Origin: Hermodice carunculata
Taxonomy: Eukaryota; Annelida; Polychaeta; Eunicida; Amphinomidae
Length of the DNA stretch: 64,000 nucleotides
Assembly: GCA_964020975.1 (NCBI GenBank)
Contig: OZ026626.1
Coordinates: 18,358,781-18,422,780 of the forward strand
Reading direction: 5' to 3'
Position numbers and translations under genes: made by a program. Positions 49,225 to 60,985 of this stretch are shown piece after piece (the first letter of the stretch is position 1; every line of letters starts with the position of its first letter). A model generated the notes under the pieces. That model did no database searches, was not told the origin of the DNA, and was given only the letters and a program-made list of their open reading frames with translations.

Positions 49225-49645
49225 TTCTGATTGTCATGGCAGTCGCATGAAGGATGGGCATTTTGACCCTTGTGGGCATGAGGGATGGGCAATTTGACTT
49301 GTGGGCAGTCAGACAAAGGATAGGCATTCTGACTTTTGTGGGCAGTCATATGAGGAGCATTCTAACTTGTGGGCACTCCTACAAAGGAGGAGCATTCTGA
49401 TTCTTGTGGGCAGTCAGGGGGGTAGCTATTCTGATTATTGTGGGCAGTCATGATCGAGGGATGGGCATTCTGATTCTTGTGGGCAGTCATGAGGGATGGG
49501 CATTCTGATTCTTGTGGGGGCAATCATGAGGGATGGGTATTGTGACTTGTGGGCAGTCATGAGGATGGGTATTCTGATTATTGTGGGCAGTCATGAGGGA
49601 TGGATATTCTGACTCCTGTTGGCAATCATAAAAGGAAGAGGCAGT
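49225..49645. repeat. ~33-bp tandem array, about 12 imperfect copies
   Basis: The unit is built on GATGGGCATTCTGATTCTTG followed by TGGGCAGTCATGAGG. Copy length varies between about 28 and 38 bp, with small gaps and substitutions. Open minus-strand frames through it (Asn- and His-rich) have no independent support. Confidence 0.93.
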
Positions 49646-50818
49646 ATGCTGTGCATCTTTTTTAAAGGGCAGGACAACTTTTATTTGAAAGGACACTTTT
49701 TAATGCGGAATGGATAAAAAAGGCCCTCAAAGGTATCAGCTAAAAGGCAGTACATATTTTCAACACAAAAATCATATTATTTTAGTTCAGAAATTTATTT
49801 ATGAATAATTATGGGTGAAAAGACAGCTTTTTGACCTCAATTTTGATAATACTTTGCAATTTTCTTCACCAAAAGAAGACAAGTGTCCAAAGTGTGAGAG
49901 TTTTTGAGAAAAGGGCATAAAGCCAAACAAAAGGGCAGGGAGCAAAAGAAAAAGGGCAAGTAAGAAAAAAAAATCAGGGGCAAATCTTTCACCTGTTTTG
50001 AGCTGCAGAGAACACTAAAGGGTTAATGTGCATATGCTATAGACTTGCTTTTGGAGGGTTAATACCTTTATTGCCACTAAGCTGAAAACACCACAAAACA
50101 AAGTGCCTTCTGTGTTCAGACCAAACTCACTAGAAGCACCTTTTTCTGGTCCTAATTTTATCTAATGGGACATAACCCCATGGGCTTACATTCTAACGTT
50201 CTACCTGTGTGTGGATTAATTTCAGGAAATGTGTCTAATGTTAGATTAGTGCCATTGTAAAAGCAGGCTTTCAGGTGTGAGCAATCATGCATTTAACCCC
50301 TTAATGTCCCAGAGGCCAATCAGGCAAGGTTTTGGGGGGATGCTCACTGATTGGAACAGCTTGTCAGTGCCCGTCATCTCCACAAAGAGAGGATAATGGT
50401 TGTATCATGTAGACTAAGTGGGGTACAGCGTCTTGTGATTGAGTGAACAAGCCAGTTTGTCACACTAGTCTGTGCACATTGTGTCGTATACCACTTGGGA
50501 CAAGTCTTCAGGACATATGTTAGACAAAACGAAACATGCACAGTGTGAAAATTTTAATGAGAATTTCACAGCTCCATTCAAGTGTATCGGCAGGACAGAG
50601 CACATGGGTGAAGTCTGAGAGAGAGCATTGAATGTTTACTTTTCTTGTTAGTTGAGGTAAGTCAATCTTTGTCGAGTGTGTTGGATACATGTAAGGTGGC
50701 TTTTTGCATGTGTAGACATGACTTTTCTCTTTGCTTAAATTGGGATAAAAATGCTGTACTGGTTTTATGTACACATTGATTTCTGTGATTACTTTGTACA
50801 TTAATGTCTGTGCACGTT
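49646..50818. other. unique sequence
   Basis: A-rich AAAGGGCA words near 49912-49960 form a short degenerate repeat. A 93-codon minus-strand frame (50520-50801) is unsupported. Confidence 0.35.
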
Positions 50819-50992
50819 CAGTAGTCCTTTCTCGAGATGTCCTGGGGAGGTCCGAAAGTGGTCACATAAAGCAGGTGGTTTTGCAGTAGAGGTCAGATAA
50901 CATGGGAAAGGGAGAAAGGTAGCAGTAGGTACTTGATATACGTGTGATCTTGGAATGGCAGGTGGTCTCTCAAAGGAGGGACCACAGTACAG
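50819..50992. mobile_element. TA-type MITE
   Basis: CAGTAGTCCTTTCTCGAGAT to GGAGGGACCACAGTA with AAAGTGGTCACATAAAGCAG and ATGGCAGGTGGTCTCTCAAA inside. Confidence 0.75.
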
Positions 50993-51344
50993 CCTGACAC
51001 CTCCAGATTACAACAGAAGTTTTGGGGTCCCAACCCAAATGAAGCTGTAACAACATCTGTACCTGGGAAGGGGATGGGAGTTTCGGGTATCACTGGTTTC
51101 ATTGTGAGAACATTATGATGTGGAAAACACAGTAAACAGGATTTCTGTACAGGTCCACAGTGCTGGAATACATGTGCAGTGCACAGGCTCTTGATTCTTC
51201 ATCTGGAGTGGAATCTGACAGCCATCATTTACTAGTACTGCATCCCAGTCAAACCCAATCAGGACACAGTAGAATCTCCAATTCATCCTTAAAGTGCTTA
51301 TCACATCTATAGTCGTTTTCTTGTCACTGTTACACATCTAATGG
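50993..51344. other. unique spacer
   Basis: Short 69- and 74-codon minus-strand frames with no family features. Confidence 0.3.
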
Positions 51345-51524
51345 TTAAAAGATTCAATTTCCTCATGAAGATACCTTTCATTCAAATACCAGGGAGCCTT
51401 AGTTGTCTAAAGGAAAAAGTAGTCTTAGTTTAACAGCTTTTCTTGGGACACTTTGCACCTGTGCAGACAAAGTGTCCCGAGGAAAGCTGTTGACTCAGTT
51501 TTAGATTAGCACTTTAAGGGTTAA
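51345..51524. mobile_element. TTAA-type E palindromic MITE, copy 1
   Basis: The left end is TTAAAAGATTCAATTTCCTC and the right GCACTTTAAGGGTTAA. The palindrome at 51428-51494 is 67 bp; arms GTTTAACAGCTTTTCTTGGG and GAGGAAAGCTGTTGAC, centre ACTTTGCACCTGTGCAGACA. Confidence 0.8.
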
Positions 51525-51526
51525 GA

Positions 51527-51682
51527 GCACCTCCATAAAGAGACCATTTCTCTATTAACACTACTAATTTACAGATGTTTTTGTTTATCCTTAATTAAAT
51601 GATGTCTCCCATTAGGACCACTCCCTTTTAAGACCACATATTTCAGTGTCTTGGGTGGTCCTAATAGGGAGATTCCACTGTA
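51527..51682. mobile_element. TA-type MITE, GTGGTCCTAAT subfamily
   Basis: GACCATTTCTCTATTAACAC, CCCATTAGGACCACTCCC and GGGTGGTCCTAATAGGGAG, ending ATTCCACTGTA. It follows the type E element with almost no gap and is inverted relative to the copy at 6521. Confidence 0.65.
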
Positions 51683-52446
51683 GTCTGTAATAGTTTAAAA
51701 AAAACTATAATGTTAGCATGCTGTAGCCTCTGTTTTAGTTAAGGATGCTAGGCTAGGTAACCATACAACACAAGATGGACACTGTGGTGATCATGTACAT
51801 GTAAAGCTGATGGTCCACTTGGCCAGGTGAGCACTATTATAATGAAAACAATAATTTGATGCTGACCAGTGCACAACCATACACCTGTGTAATGTTGTCA
51901 TCCAGGTGCTGGTTCACATTTTAGTTACCAAAGATCTTTGAGCTTATCAAATCTTGAAATAAATCCATCTTCATGTTTATATCTTTTAATGTTAATTGCA
52001 GTTGCAAAATTTTAAACATGTTCATTTTCAGAGTTTTGAGACAGTGCAGAGTGTTCATTAAGGTGTTTCTAAGCTGTGTTTTCCTCACATTATAAACTCA
52101 AAGGTGGCCCATCTTTCACCTTTTCCTCACCAACTTTCATCCATGTACTATGTTCTCCCCCCCCCTTTATTCATTAAACATTGTGATTTAATATTTCATA
52201 CAGATTTATCCCAAAACAAGACCGTGTTTTCATTAACCGCCAAATGGGGGCATATTAACCTTTCAAAACTTGAAATACCATCATAGAAAATTCTAAAGGG
52301 TCACAAGTCTTGTTTATTTGCATGTAAAATTTGTGAAAATAAAGTCTTCTCTCCTTAATTGCCCTTCTTGTGACAGCCTGGAAAAAATTCATAATGAAAA
52401 CACTACAGGAAAGTTGTAGAGTGTGTCACTTTAACATGTTTTAGCT
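51683..52446. other. unique sequence
   Basis: No recognised gene or repeat. Confidence 0.35.
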
Positions 52447-52686
52447 TTAACTCTTTCAGTGCCAAACACGACTAAAATAGATCAACTTAAGTCAAACTAG
52501 TCAGAATTGTCATAAAGATTTCATATTCATATTCCTCGTAAAAAGACCTTTCATTCAAGTACCAGTATGCCTATAGTTCCAGAGAGAATATCCCAGGTCA
52601 ACAGCTTTTCTCGGCACGCGATTGCACCCAATGCATGCTAAGAAAAGCTGTTGATTCAGTCCAAAACTTGGCTCTGAAAGAGTTGA
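52447..52686. mobile_element. TTAA-type D palindromic MITE, copy 3 (reverse)
   Basis: TTAACTCTTTCAGTGCCAAA to GGCTCTGAAAGAGTTGA. The palindrome at 52597-52655 is shortened to 59 bp, with arms GTCAACAGCTTTTCTCGGC and AAGAAAAGCTGTTGA. Confidence 0.85.
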
Positions 52687-52738
52687 AATTTTGAGGAAAT
52701 GCTTCTAAGGTTAGGTAAAGTTGAACTTAAATATGTAG

Positions 52739-52756
52739 GGGGGGGGGGGGGGGGGA
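52739..52756. repeat. G tract
   Basis: About 17 consecutive G. C and G tracts of 9-20 bases recur across the window. Confidence 0.9.
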
Positions 52757-53301
52757 AGGGGCTACTGTTCGATACCTTATGACAGGTGGTGACACACTGG
52801 TGGCAGTATTGACAGGTTGGATTGTACATCTGTATGTACATGTAGTCGGCTTTTTGGGCAAGTTACTGGATACCCCAGGAAACATCTAGGACATGAGGCT
52901 TTATAAATGGCAACTGTCAGATAATACCCCCTTTCTATGTGAAGACCATTTGTGCACAATGGTGAAAAATAAAATGTGCTTGTACATGCATCATGTCCCA
53001 CTATCGTCACCAAATGTTTGTAAAAATGTCTTAAATTGACTGTTTGGACTAGATCATGTCCAGCATTGATCGCTTTTTCATTAGTGTTTGGTTTATGTTT
53101 TCCTTACACAAGGACATTTGGTTGTGAGCATTAATTATTCTTTCATAAATCAATCTGGCTGACATGCTGGTGGCCATATATTATTGCTGTGTTCATATGT
53201 AATTATAATTGACTGAGTTAAGATAACATACAGAAAATACATTGCTGACTGTAGTGTACACAACGTTTGAGTTATGCTGAAGAGCAAGTTTTTGTGTATT
53301 G

Positions 53302-54045
53302 TAAAACCTGACCTCAAAGAGCACTGTTAATGATGACTAAATTCTGGTCCCCCAAGCCAGGTGGTCTTTTGATGGAGGTATGAATAGCAGGAAAAGTACT
53401 GAGCAAAGTAATGTGAAAAGATGGTCTGCAAAGACAGCTGGTCTCTCTTGAAGGGTCTCACGACGGATCATTTATATTCCTGTAGAGTTGGTATTGGGCA
53501 CTGTTGAAGATTGAGAGATGGTACAGTGGTCCCCATCTTATAAGGCCACCCCAGATGCAGCCAAAAAGTGGCCTTATAAGAGGGGTGGCGTCTCTTGAGG
53601 GGGAGATTATAATGGAAATACCATACTTTTTGCACAAGAATGCTGGTCTTTCAAGAGAGGTGGGCTCTGGTAAGAGGGGCCTTATAAGAGGGGACCACTG
53701 TAATTTCTTCTTTGGGAAACCACCCCCAAGGGTAGGGCAAACAGTGGTCACATTTAGCAGGTAGTCTTTCAGTGTGGTCAAATGAGATGGAAAACACAGC
53801 ATTTGGATGTGATAAATATGGTCTTGAAATGCAGGTGGACTGTCATGGGAGGGACAACTGTAATACATACTTTTTTGTCACGTTTACAGTGCTTGCTGTC
53901 TTGAGAGACCACTCTTATGAGAGACCACGTGCCTAGAAAGACCACTATTTTCAGATACTGTGTCTTGTGCTTTTCATGTCATTTATACCTCTCGTAAAAG
54001 ACCATCTGTCATGAGACACCACAATTTCACCGTCCCAAGGAGTCT
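53302..54045. mobile_element. cluster of four TA-type MITEs
   Basis: Four copies lie almost end to end: about 53302-53462 (worn), 53522-53702 (clean TACAGTGGTCCCCATCTTAT to GAGGGGACCACTGTA), 53702-53866 (abutting the last) and 53885-54045 (GAGAGACCACTCTTATGAGA). They belong to at least three subfamilies, so this is repeated insertion and not simple tandem duplication. Confidence 0.8.
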
Positions 54046-54817
54046 TTCAAAAGATTAGTTTCAACTTGTATAATCAGACAAATCCTGATGTGCGAATGAA
54101 CATTTGATGATTCAGCTGGGACACTAGTGTACAATATCTGCACGCACGTGTTGGTGCTTAAAATGTATACATGTGCCTTGACCTCTAAAGTGAAGATGGG
54201 GCGTGTCATTAACTTGTCAAGTGGTTCATTCACAGACGTTAATTAGCTGCTGATCCTGGGGCAGCACCTGTGTCATTGCTATCAGATTTGAGCGTGCCAG
54301 CCTCTATCCAGACAATAAGTCACTCTCGCTGTATTTATGGAGCAAGCGTGGTAATTTCAGTGTTCACATGCATTGTCACTTAAAAATTGATGGGCTGATT
54401 CTTCAGCTGATACAGTCAGGAGGAAATATTTTCCCATTTCGAGTTATCAGAAATATGTTGTGGTAAATACATGCCATTCAGTGGATGTGAAATTTTTTCA
54501 TATACATGTACAAATTAACATAACATCGTTTTTTGCTTAAATGAAAACATCATACATTTAGAAAGTGAAATCTCACTGATACGTATTTAAAAATCGTATA
54601 AGAGGATGACATCTGCTTTGAAAATTAACATGAGTGGGTGGACCAAAGGTTGGCAAATTGCTGGGCTTTTTCGGGATTATCATATGGAATTCTACATCTG
54701 TCAATGGCAGACTGTAACTGTTTGATGGGAGGTGACATGTTGGCAGCCTCCCTTTGATCTTCAGTGTTAGTATTCTGTCATCGCACAGGGGAACATTTAT
54801 AATACATGTTATGTGCA
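54046..54817. other. unique sequence
   Basis: No gene or repeat end. A 108-codon minus-strand frame beginning at 54899 runs into the next element and is not supported. Confidence 0.4.
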
Positions 54818-55195
54818 TTAACACTTTGACAGCCAATTTGGACCAAAGTTTATACACATGAATTGACTTAGCTATACCAGGGCTGTCCAACTGGAGCATT
54901 GTAGCAACCTTTTGCTACAGTGCTCTTTAAAATTGCTACAAAGTTTCTCAAAAATAAATGTTTCTTATGTCAAGTAGTGGAAAAAATGCTACAAGTACAG
55001 AAAATTTTGCTACAGAGATTTTCAGCTGGGCAGCACTGAGCTATACTAGATTGGTATTCTTCATAAACTGAGCTCTCCTTCAAGAACCAGCATGCCCACA
55101 GTTGTGCTGACCACAAGACTGGTCTGGGTCAATAGTGTTCCTTGGCACTTTGGCCACACTGTTGACTCAGGCAAACTTGACACTGAAAGAGTTAA
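54818..55195. mobile_element. TTAA-type D/E element hosting a nested hAT-like insertion
   Basis: TTAACACTTTGACAGCCAAT to TGACACTGAAAGAGTTAA. Removing the 161-bp insertion and one 8-bp duplicate leaves about 209 bp. The palindrome is mostly worn; TGTTCCTTGGCACTTTGGCC and CACTGTTGACTCAG remain. Confidence 0.8.
54878..55038. mobile_element. 161-bp hAT-like MITE with perfect 8-bp target duplication
   Basis: CAGGGCTGTCCAACTGGAGC to TTTTCAGCTGGGCAGCACTG. It is flanked by AGCTATAC on both sides, the 8-bp signature of hAT elements. The interior repeats TTGCTACA and GCTACAAG. A reverse copy is at 58754. Confidence 0.93.
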
Positions 55196-55231
55196 CAAGG
55201 AATTGTAGACAAAGCGTGGCAGCATTTTACG

Positions 55232-55477
55232 TTAACTCATTCCATACCAGTCCCTGATTTTTCCGTCTATTTACCTAGATTTAACACAACAATTGCACAT
55301 TTATATTCTTTATGAAAAGAGCTTTTCTTCAAGTACCAACATGCCTATAGTCAGTGGTTCTGGCACTGCCTGGCAAGTCATGCTGCAGCTGCCACAAAAG
55401 GGCAGCTGCAGCATGACTTGCCAGGCAGTGCTAGAACCACTGACCAAGACCTGTGACCATAGTATGGAATGAGTTAA
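55232..55477. mobile_element. TTAA-type B palindromic MITE, copy 4 (reverse)
   Basis: TTAACTCATTCCATACCAGT to GTATGGAATGAGTTAA. The palindrome at 55350-55444 (95 bp) has arms starting GTCAGTGGTTCTGGCACTG, with loop ACAAAA. Confidence 0.92.
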
Positions 55478-56135
55478 GACAGCATTCAGTTTCCGTTGAA
55501 TCACAGAGCAGAGAGTTGTAACAAACACCAACTCTCATCTAATTAGTAAACATAAACATTTATGTTTACCATGGGCTTCAACAGAGTTCACTGGCCTCTG
55601 GTCAGTTAATTTATGAACTAAACGGGGTCGGGTATTTTGGCACATGGTGTATCTACTACCATAACATATGCCGCATCTTTCTGTCACGTTTTACATCTTG
55701 GTGCTTTTGGTTTGACAAAAGGCAAAGAGTTAACTGAGAATGCGGAGGCAGGCACCATTCATGAAGCATTTTGGGCTTAGTAAGTGTGGTGGTGATAAGA
55801 TCAATTGTCGTGGCAAGGCATATTGACTGTAACATTAAAAGTCACAAGCACAATGAGATTAATGTGTATTCAGCAAACTAATACACAAAATTCTTGTGGA
55901 CTAATGGTGTGTCTTTCCCATTGACTATTCAGGTAACATTTCAAAGATGGCTTTTGCAGCTGTGATAGTCAGTGTATACTAACACGCAGTTCAGTGTCAA
56001 TATTTACTGTGACATATTTAGTGTTACTGCATATAGTAGCTTTAAAGTTACAGTTGTAAAGTATGATAGGAATTAATGGGAATACACAATCAGACTTCCC
56101 ACTGAAGGGTAGCCAATACAGGAACTTTCTCTACT
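55478..56135. other. unique sequence
   Basis: No recognised exon or repeat. Confidence 0.4.
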
Positions 56136-56335
56136 GTAAACTCGCTGAATTTTTCTGTACTTTTATTTTTACTTATTTCACTGATGGCACTAAACCGTGA
56201 AAAAATTACAGTAAAATTGTATTTTAACATAGGTTTAATAATACCAATATATCCAGAATAATGAAATTATAACTTCAGTTACATGTGCATAAAATGCAAA
56301 ACCGAAAAATTGTACACATGAAAATAAGTACAATG
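56136..56335. mobile_element. MITE-like repeat, GCCATCAG family copy 3 (reverse)
   Basis: CTACTGTAAACTCGCTGAAT at one end. TTATTTCACTGATGGCAC is the reversed family word. Confidence 0.65.
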
Positions 56336-56399
56336 TTCATGCCCCTCCCTCTACAGACATCACAGATATTTTTCAGACAGTGGCTTCCCACTTGTGATA

Positions 56400-56550
56400 T
56401 AGAGTAGACCCCCTTCCTAGAGAGACCACCTCTTGGGTGGGTCCAGCTGTCGTCATACTAAAATGGTTGGTGTCTCATTGGAGGCCAAGTTACACATGTG
56501 GAAAAGATCCCTAGGGACCTCACAAATTATGGGCCAATATTCATTAGAGG
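56400..56550. mobile_element. TA-type MITE, left part
   Basis: AGAGTAGACCCCCTTCCTAG, AGAGAGACCACCTCTTGGG and GTTGGTGTCTCATTGGAGG fit the family. No right end was found. Confidence 0.5.
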
Positions 56551-56618
56551 GGTATGTTAAACAAGTTCTAATGTACCTGTATTTTAGTCATGTTGTGAAA
56601 GACATGTCCCGACTGAAT

Positions 56619-56856
56619 TTAACCCTTAAAGAGCTGATTTAAGGCTGACTCAAGAGCTTTCCTTGGCACACTTTACACGCAATGCTCTCAGTGTCCTGAG
56701 GAATACTGTTGACTAAGACAACTTTTTGCTTTAGACTAGGCTTGCTGGTATTTGAATGAAAGGTATCTTCATAAGGAATTTGAATCTTTTAACCATTATA
56801 TGTTTAACGGTAATGAGAAATGGACTATAGCTTTGATTAGCACTTTTAAGGGTTAA
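56619..56856. mobile_element. TTAA-type E palindromic MITE, copy 2
   Basis: TTAACCCTTAAAGAGCTGAT to GCACTTTTAAGGGTTAA. The worn palindrome has CAAGAGCTTTCCTTGGCACA and GTGTCCTGAGGAATACTGTT. TTTGAATGAAAGGTATCTTC is shared, inverted, with the copy at 51345. Confidence 0.8.
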
Positions 56857-57250
56857 AATATTAGACCAATTCATAATATGGCTTGATTTGAGAACATACT
56901 TAGGTTCCTTAGTGCCTCCATGGTCAGGATTTAATCATTCAAAACAGAAAAATTAAATTTAATTATGATCATGTATTCATATCTTTTGCAGTTGAATATA
57001 TTAATTTTGACAGCTGAAATTATTTTATTAGGCCAGCATGTTCATGTTATGTAAATGTATTCAAATCCACTTTTCTCTTGGGAGTCTAAAGGTAATTTGT
57101 ATATTTTATTGAGAGGAGCCTGACATGCATATGCTTGCATGCATGGAGCACATCCATGCGTAGATTCTTGATGATGTTCATCTGAGGACTTGAAATGGAA
57201 CACTTCCTCATCGAAGATCTGAAGTGACAGTGTTTTTGCTTATTTTGTAG
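56857..57250 (+). other. putative intron end
   Basis: AT-rich. It ends in a T-rich run, GTTTTTGCTTATTTTGTAG, the proposed 3' splice site at 57249-57250. Confidence 0.45.
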
Positions 57251-57537
57251 TTGTAACCGGGGATACAGAGATCAACAGAGCTACCACCCTGTCAGAATGG
57301 ATTTTATGATGCCTTTGATGGGAACTTCAGCAGAAACAGCCTCATACAATATGAATTCAAATCCCACAAAGGCAAAACGCAACAGCACCAAAATCACAAG
57401 GAGTAAAAACAAAGTGGATTTACGCTCCAGTTTTCCTGGCCGAGAGGAGCAGGCGAGCCCGCAGCGGATTGTCTACTTTTGGAGTACTCCTGCCATGGGA
57501 CCATTTCATCCTTCGGAGGCCCAAGTTCCAGACTCAG
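57251..57537 (+). CDS. internal coding exon of an unrecognised gene (~95 codons)
   Basis: Open throughout in one frame: the first full codons read CNRGYRDQQSYHPVRMDF and the last VPDSG. It is entered by a pyrimidine-rich acceptor and left by CTCAG|GTAAGAG. It is entered in phase 2 and left in phase 1. The sequence is more GC-balanced than its flanks and free of repeats. The peptide is Ser/Thr/Lys/Arg-rich in the middle (TKITRSKNKVDLRSSFPG), then has a more ordered PQRIVYFWSTPAMGPFHP. No domain is recognised; likely a disordered N-terminal region. The ATG at 57297 could be the start if the upstream part is UTR. A partner exon may lie at 31739. Confidence 0.65.
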
Positions 57538-58256
<719 letters not shown>

Positions 58257-58358
58257 TTAAAATTTATGAAAGGACCAGGTGGAACTTTCCCTGAATTTTG
58301 CTTTTATTTCCAATTTTAACCACAAATTTTCAAAGTCCAGATCTGTTTCTGCTACATG

Positions 58359-58541
58359 TACAGTAAAACCTGTTTTGAGAGACCGCCTCTAAGGCAAGCC
58401 AAAAGGTGGTCACATAAAGCAGGTGGTCCCCAATAGAAGTGCAACAGCATAGGAAAGATGGGAAAAGGGACATGGTAAACATGGTCTGAAAAAGCAGGTG
58501 GTCTTTCCTCATAGTGGTCTCTCAAAACAGGTTTCATTGAA
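58359..58541. mobile_element. TA-type MITE
   Basis: TACAGTAAAACCTGTTTTGA to TCAAAACAGGTTTCATTGA. The core has AAAGGTGGTCACATAAAGCA. Close to the copy at 34738. Confidence 0.85.
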
Positions 58542-58753
58542 CACCAATCGTGCACCGCCAGTCCCATTTGTACATCACTCAACGAATGTACCACTTCCAC
58601 TGCCACATTTGTATAAGATCTTTCAGCTCTTGCTTACTTAAAGAAAAGGAAATTGAGTATGGGAAGATGGTCTCAGTTGTTTCACTGTAGCAAACACAAT
58701 ATTGATTGAAATGTGTATTTGCTTGCCGCTTTAGTGTTTTATATACTTATAAG

Positions 58754-58913
58754 CAGTGCTGTCCAGCTGAAAATATCTGTGGCAACATTTTCTTTCTTTG
58801 TAGCATTTTTGCCATCTTTATATAAGAAATACTTCTTTTTTGAGAAAATCTGTAGCAATTTTGAAGAGTCTTGTAGCAAAAGTTTGCTACAATGCTCCAG
58901 TTGGAGAGCCCTG
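58754..58913. mobile_element. hAT-like MITE, reverse copy of the 54878 element
   Basis: CAGTGCTGTCCAGCTGAAAA to CTCCAGTTGGAGAGCCCTG, 160 bp, with TTGTAGCA words inside. The flanks no longer show a clean 8-bp duplication, so it is older than its nested sister. Confidence 0.85.
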
Positions 58914-58989
58914 TTAAGATTTAGCTTAACCATTTTGCCCTCAAAATTGGCAGAAAATGGCTGTTGATTATACATCATCTGCTTCCGTG

Positions 58990-59490
58990 TTTTTAGCTCT
59001 GCAGAGAAAAGGCAACAGAGTGTGTGCATGCGATCCATAGTACACGCGCATGTCCATTTGTCCTTCTCAAAACAATTGGTTGTGAACACAAGAGTGCTCA
59101 CAATTTTGAAGTTAGCTCCATATAATTGTATGGACCACTGTATGAAAGAAAAGGTATGTTGAGTAGTGAGTTAATAGCACCATCTGCAGGATTAGATAAT
59201 ATATGGGCCAATCTCTGAGCACCTGATGAACATTGTCCTCTGTTAAATTTTGACAGATCCTCATGACATGTGGCAGAAATACTGAGGAGGTAAATAACTT
59301 GAACCACAGTGATGCACCATCTAGTTTTACAGAAAATATGGGCCAAGATATGTTGAGGGATGTGTTTCTTTATCTAGAGAATTACGAAAGCTAATGTTGC
59401 CAAATTTACGTGAAATGTGTTTCATTCCCAGAAGTCTGATGTTGTGTTATATCAATAAATTTGACCTTATACTTTTCAAGGTCAATGAAG
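58990..59490 (+). repeat. composite unit, AGCTCTGCAGAGAAAAGG head
   Basis: Head TTTTTAGCTCTGCAGAGAAA followed by CATGTCCATTTGTCCTTCTC. Modules with AACATTGTCCTCTGTTAAAT. It may continue past the TA-type element at 59549 to about 60110, where CCTTGACCTACTTTTTCAAG appears. Confidence 0.55.
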
Positions 59491-59548
59491 ACATGAACAT
59501 AAAGAAAATATTTTGTGTGTGTGGTCCTGGTATCTTTAATAATGGACA

Positions 59549-59728
59549 TACAATGCAACCTGTTTTGAGAGACCACTTTGATGAAAGACCATCTGCCTTT
59601 TCAGACCATGTTTACTATGTCCCTTTTGCCATCTTTCCCATGTTATACCTCTATTGAAAGACCACCTGTTGTATGTGACCACTTTTTGGCTTGTCCTAGG
59701 GTTGGTGTCTCAAACAGGCTTCACCGTA
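59549..59728. mobile_element. TA-type MITE
   Basis: TACAATGCAACCTGTTTTGA to TCAAACAGGCTTCACCGTA with AGACCACTTTGATGAAAGAC inside. TA flanks. Confidence 0.8.
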
Positions 59729-60187
59729 CTACCATGTAACATGCAAGCACATTTTAAACACAAAAAGTTCCATGATATGGCATTCTGAAGGTGCCACCTG
59801 TGGTATTCTACAGAAATAATAGAGTAGAAAAGTGTATCAAATTCATTATCCTGAATGAAAATTGAATTTTGATACTTTCAAATCTATGTGGCAAATGTAT
59901 ATTGGGTCCAGGGTCTTAAATTTTATGGAAATATAATTACCTTGACCTACTTTTTCAAGGTCACCAGACACCTTATATGTTTAAAAAAAATAGTTCTGAG
60001 ATATGGGAATGGTTGTCTCAGTAGGTTTATTAAGATTGAAATTAACTCCATAATTTTGCCACTTGTCATCCAAAGCATTTTGTGGTTAAAATTGGAATGA
60101 CAAAAACTTTACTTGGCAATACATGATCAGTGGCAGGTGTTCTTCAAGTTACTGAAAATCTGTTTCAAAGAAAATTGCCTGGAGACT
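59729..60187 (+). repeat. composite-unit body continued
   Basis: GGTGCCACCTGTGGTATTCT and CCTTGACCTACTTTTTCAAG followed by GTCACC resemble the modules at 18840. The boundaries are unclear. Confidence 0.45.
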
Positions 60188-60402
60188 TATCACAATACTG
60201 TAAATTTACTGGTTGTTATGTGTATAAAAGGAAAGTTTTTTTTTTTTTTAATTGGCATTTGAGGCATTTATGTGCAGCTCAGGCTTACTATTTTCGACAT
60301 TAACCTGTGTTAAGATGCTATTGCATTTTTTTTTTTTGCAGTTTTATGCCATCAGCAAAATAATTGAAAATAAAATTATGGTGAAATGAAGTGAATTTGC
60401 AG
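60188..60402. mobile_element. MITE-like repeat, GCCATCAG family copy 4
   Basis: The left end is ATACTGTAAATTTACTGG, the right GTGAATTTGCAGCAG. It holds TTATGCCATCAGCAAAATAA and two T tracts. Confidence 0.65.
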
Positions 60403-60524
60403 CAGTGGGCTGTCTGCCAAGAGCTTAGCATTCCTCATCATAAACACCCAGTGTAACAAAGACAGCTGTTAACTTAGGCAGAGTCTGAGGGAAGAAGGGC
60501 TAATGCAGTTGTCATATGAGACAG

Positions 60525-60763
60525 TTAACTCATTCCACTCTGATAGAAGACCGAGTCAACAGATTTCCTTGGCGTGCTCTGGGGGCATTGCGCCCAGAGC
60601 ACGCCAAGGAAAGCTGTTGACCATGGGCATATAATTTGGAATGATCACCCATGGAAGTTTCATCCAAAATTTTGAAAAATAATCCTTAAATTAAGTAAAA
60701 TACAATTAGCAGACGACATTTAGATATTGGCGGAAAAAGCATCATTAGGGTGGAATGAGTTAA
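60525..60763. mobile_element. TTAA-type C palindromic MITE, copy 2 (reverse)
   Basis: TTAACTCATTCCACTCTGAT to GGGTGGAATGAGTTAA. The palindrome at 60555-60621 is 67 bp and nearly perfect, with arms GTCAACAGATTTCCTTGGCG and CGCCAAGGAAAGCTGTTGAC and centre GGGGGCATTGCGCCC. Confidence 0.93.
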
Positions 60764-60848
60764 GTGGACACTTATATGTGTTCTTTGAGGTCTAATCTTC
60801 AGCAGATTTTGCTGAAATACAAATGTGCAGGACAAAATTGCTTGTGGT

Positions 60849-60985
60849 CAAAGCACAGTAGTTGTGTTTCAAAGACCACTCCATTGAAATCCCATGTTTG
60901 TGGTTCAACCACCTTTGTAAATTCTCTTGTGCAGAGACATCAGACACCACAATTTGGTCACCTTTGTGGTTTTACTGTACGGTAA
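60849..60985. mobile_element. TA-type MITE, worn
   Basis: AGTAGTTGTGTTTCAAAGAC, GACCACTCCATTGAAATCCC and TTTGTGGTTTTACTGTA fit the family's left, core and right parts. Confidence 0.5.

Noticed and set aside
49225-49645. Possible CRISPR-like array
   Set aside because: The units are contiguous without spacers, vary in length, and lie in eukaryotic sequence. It is a minisatellite.
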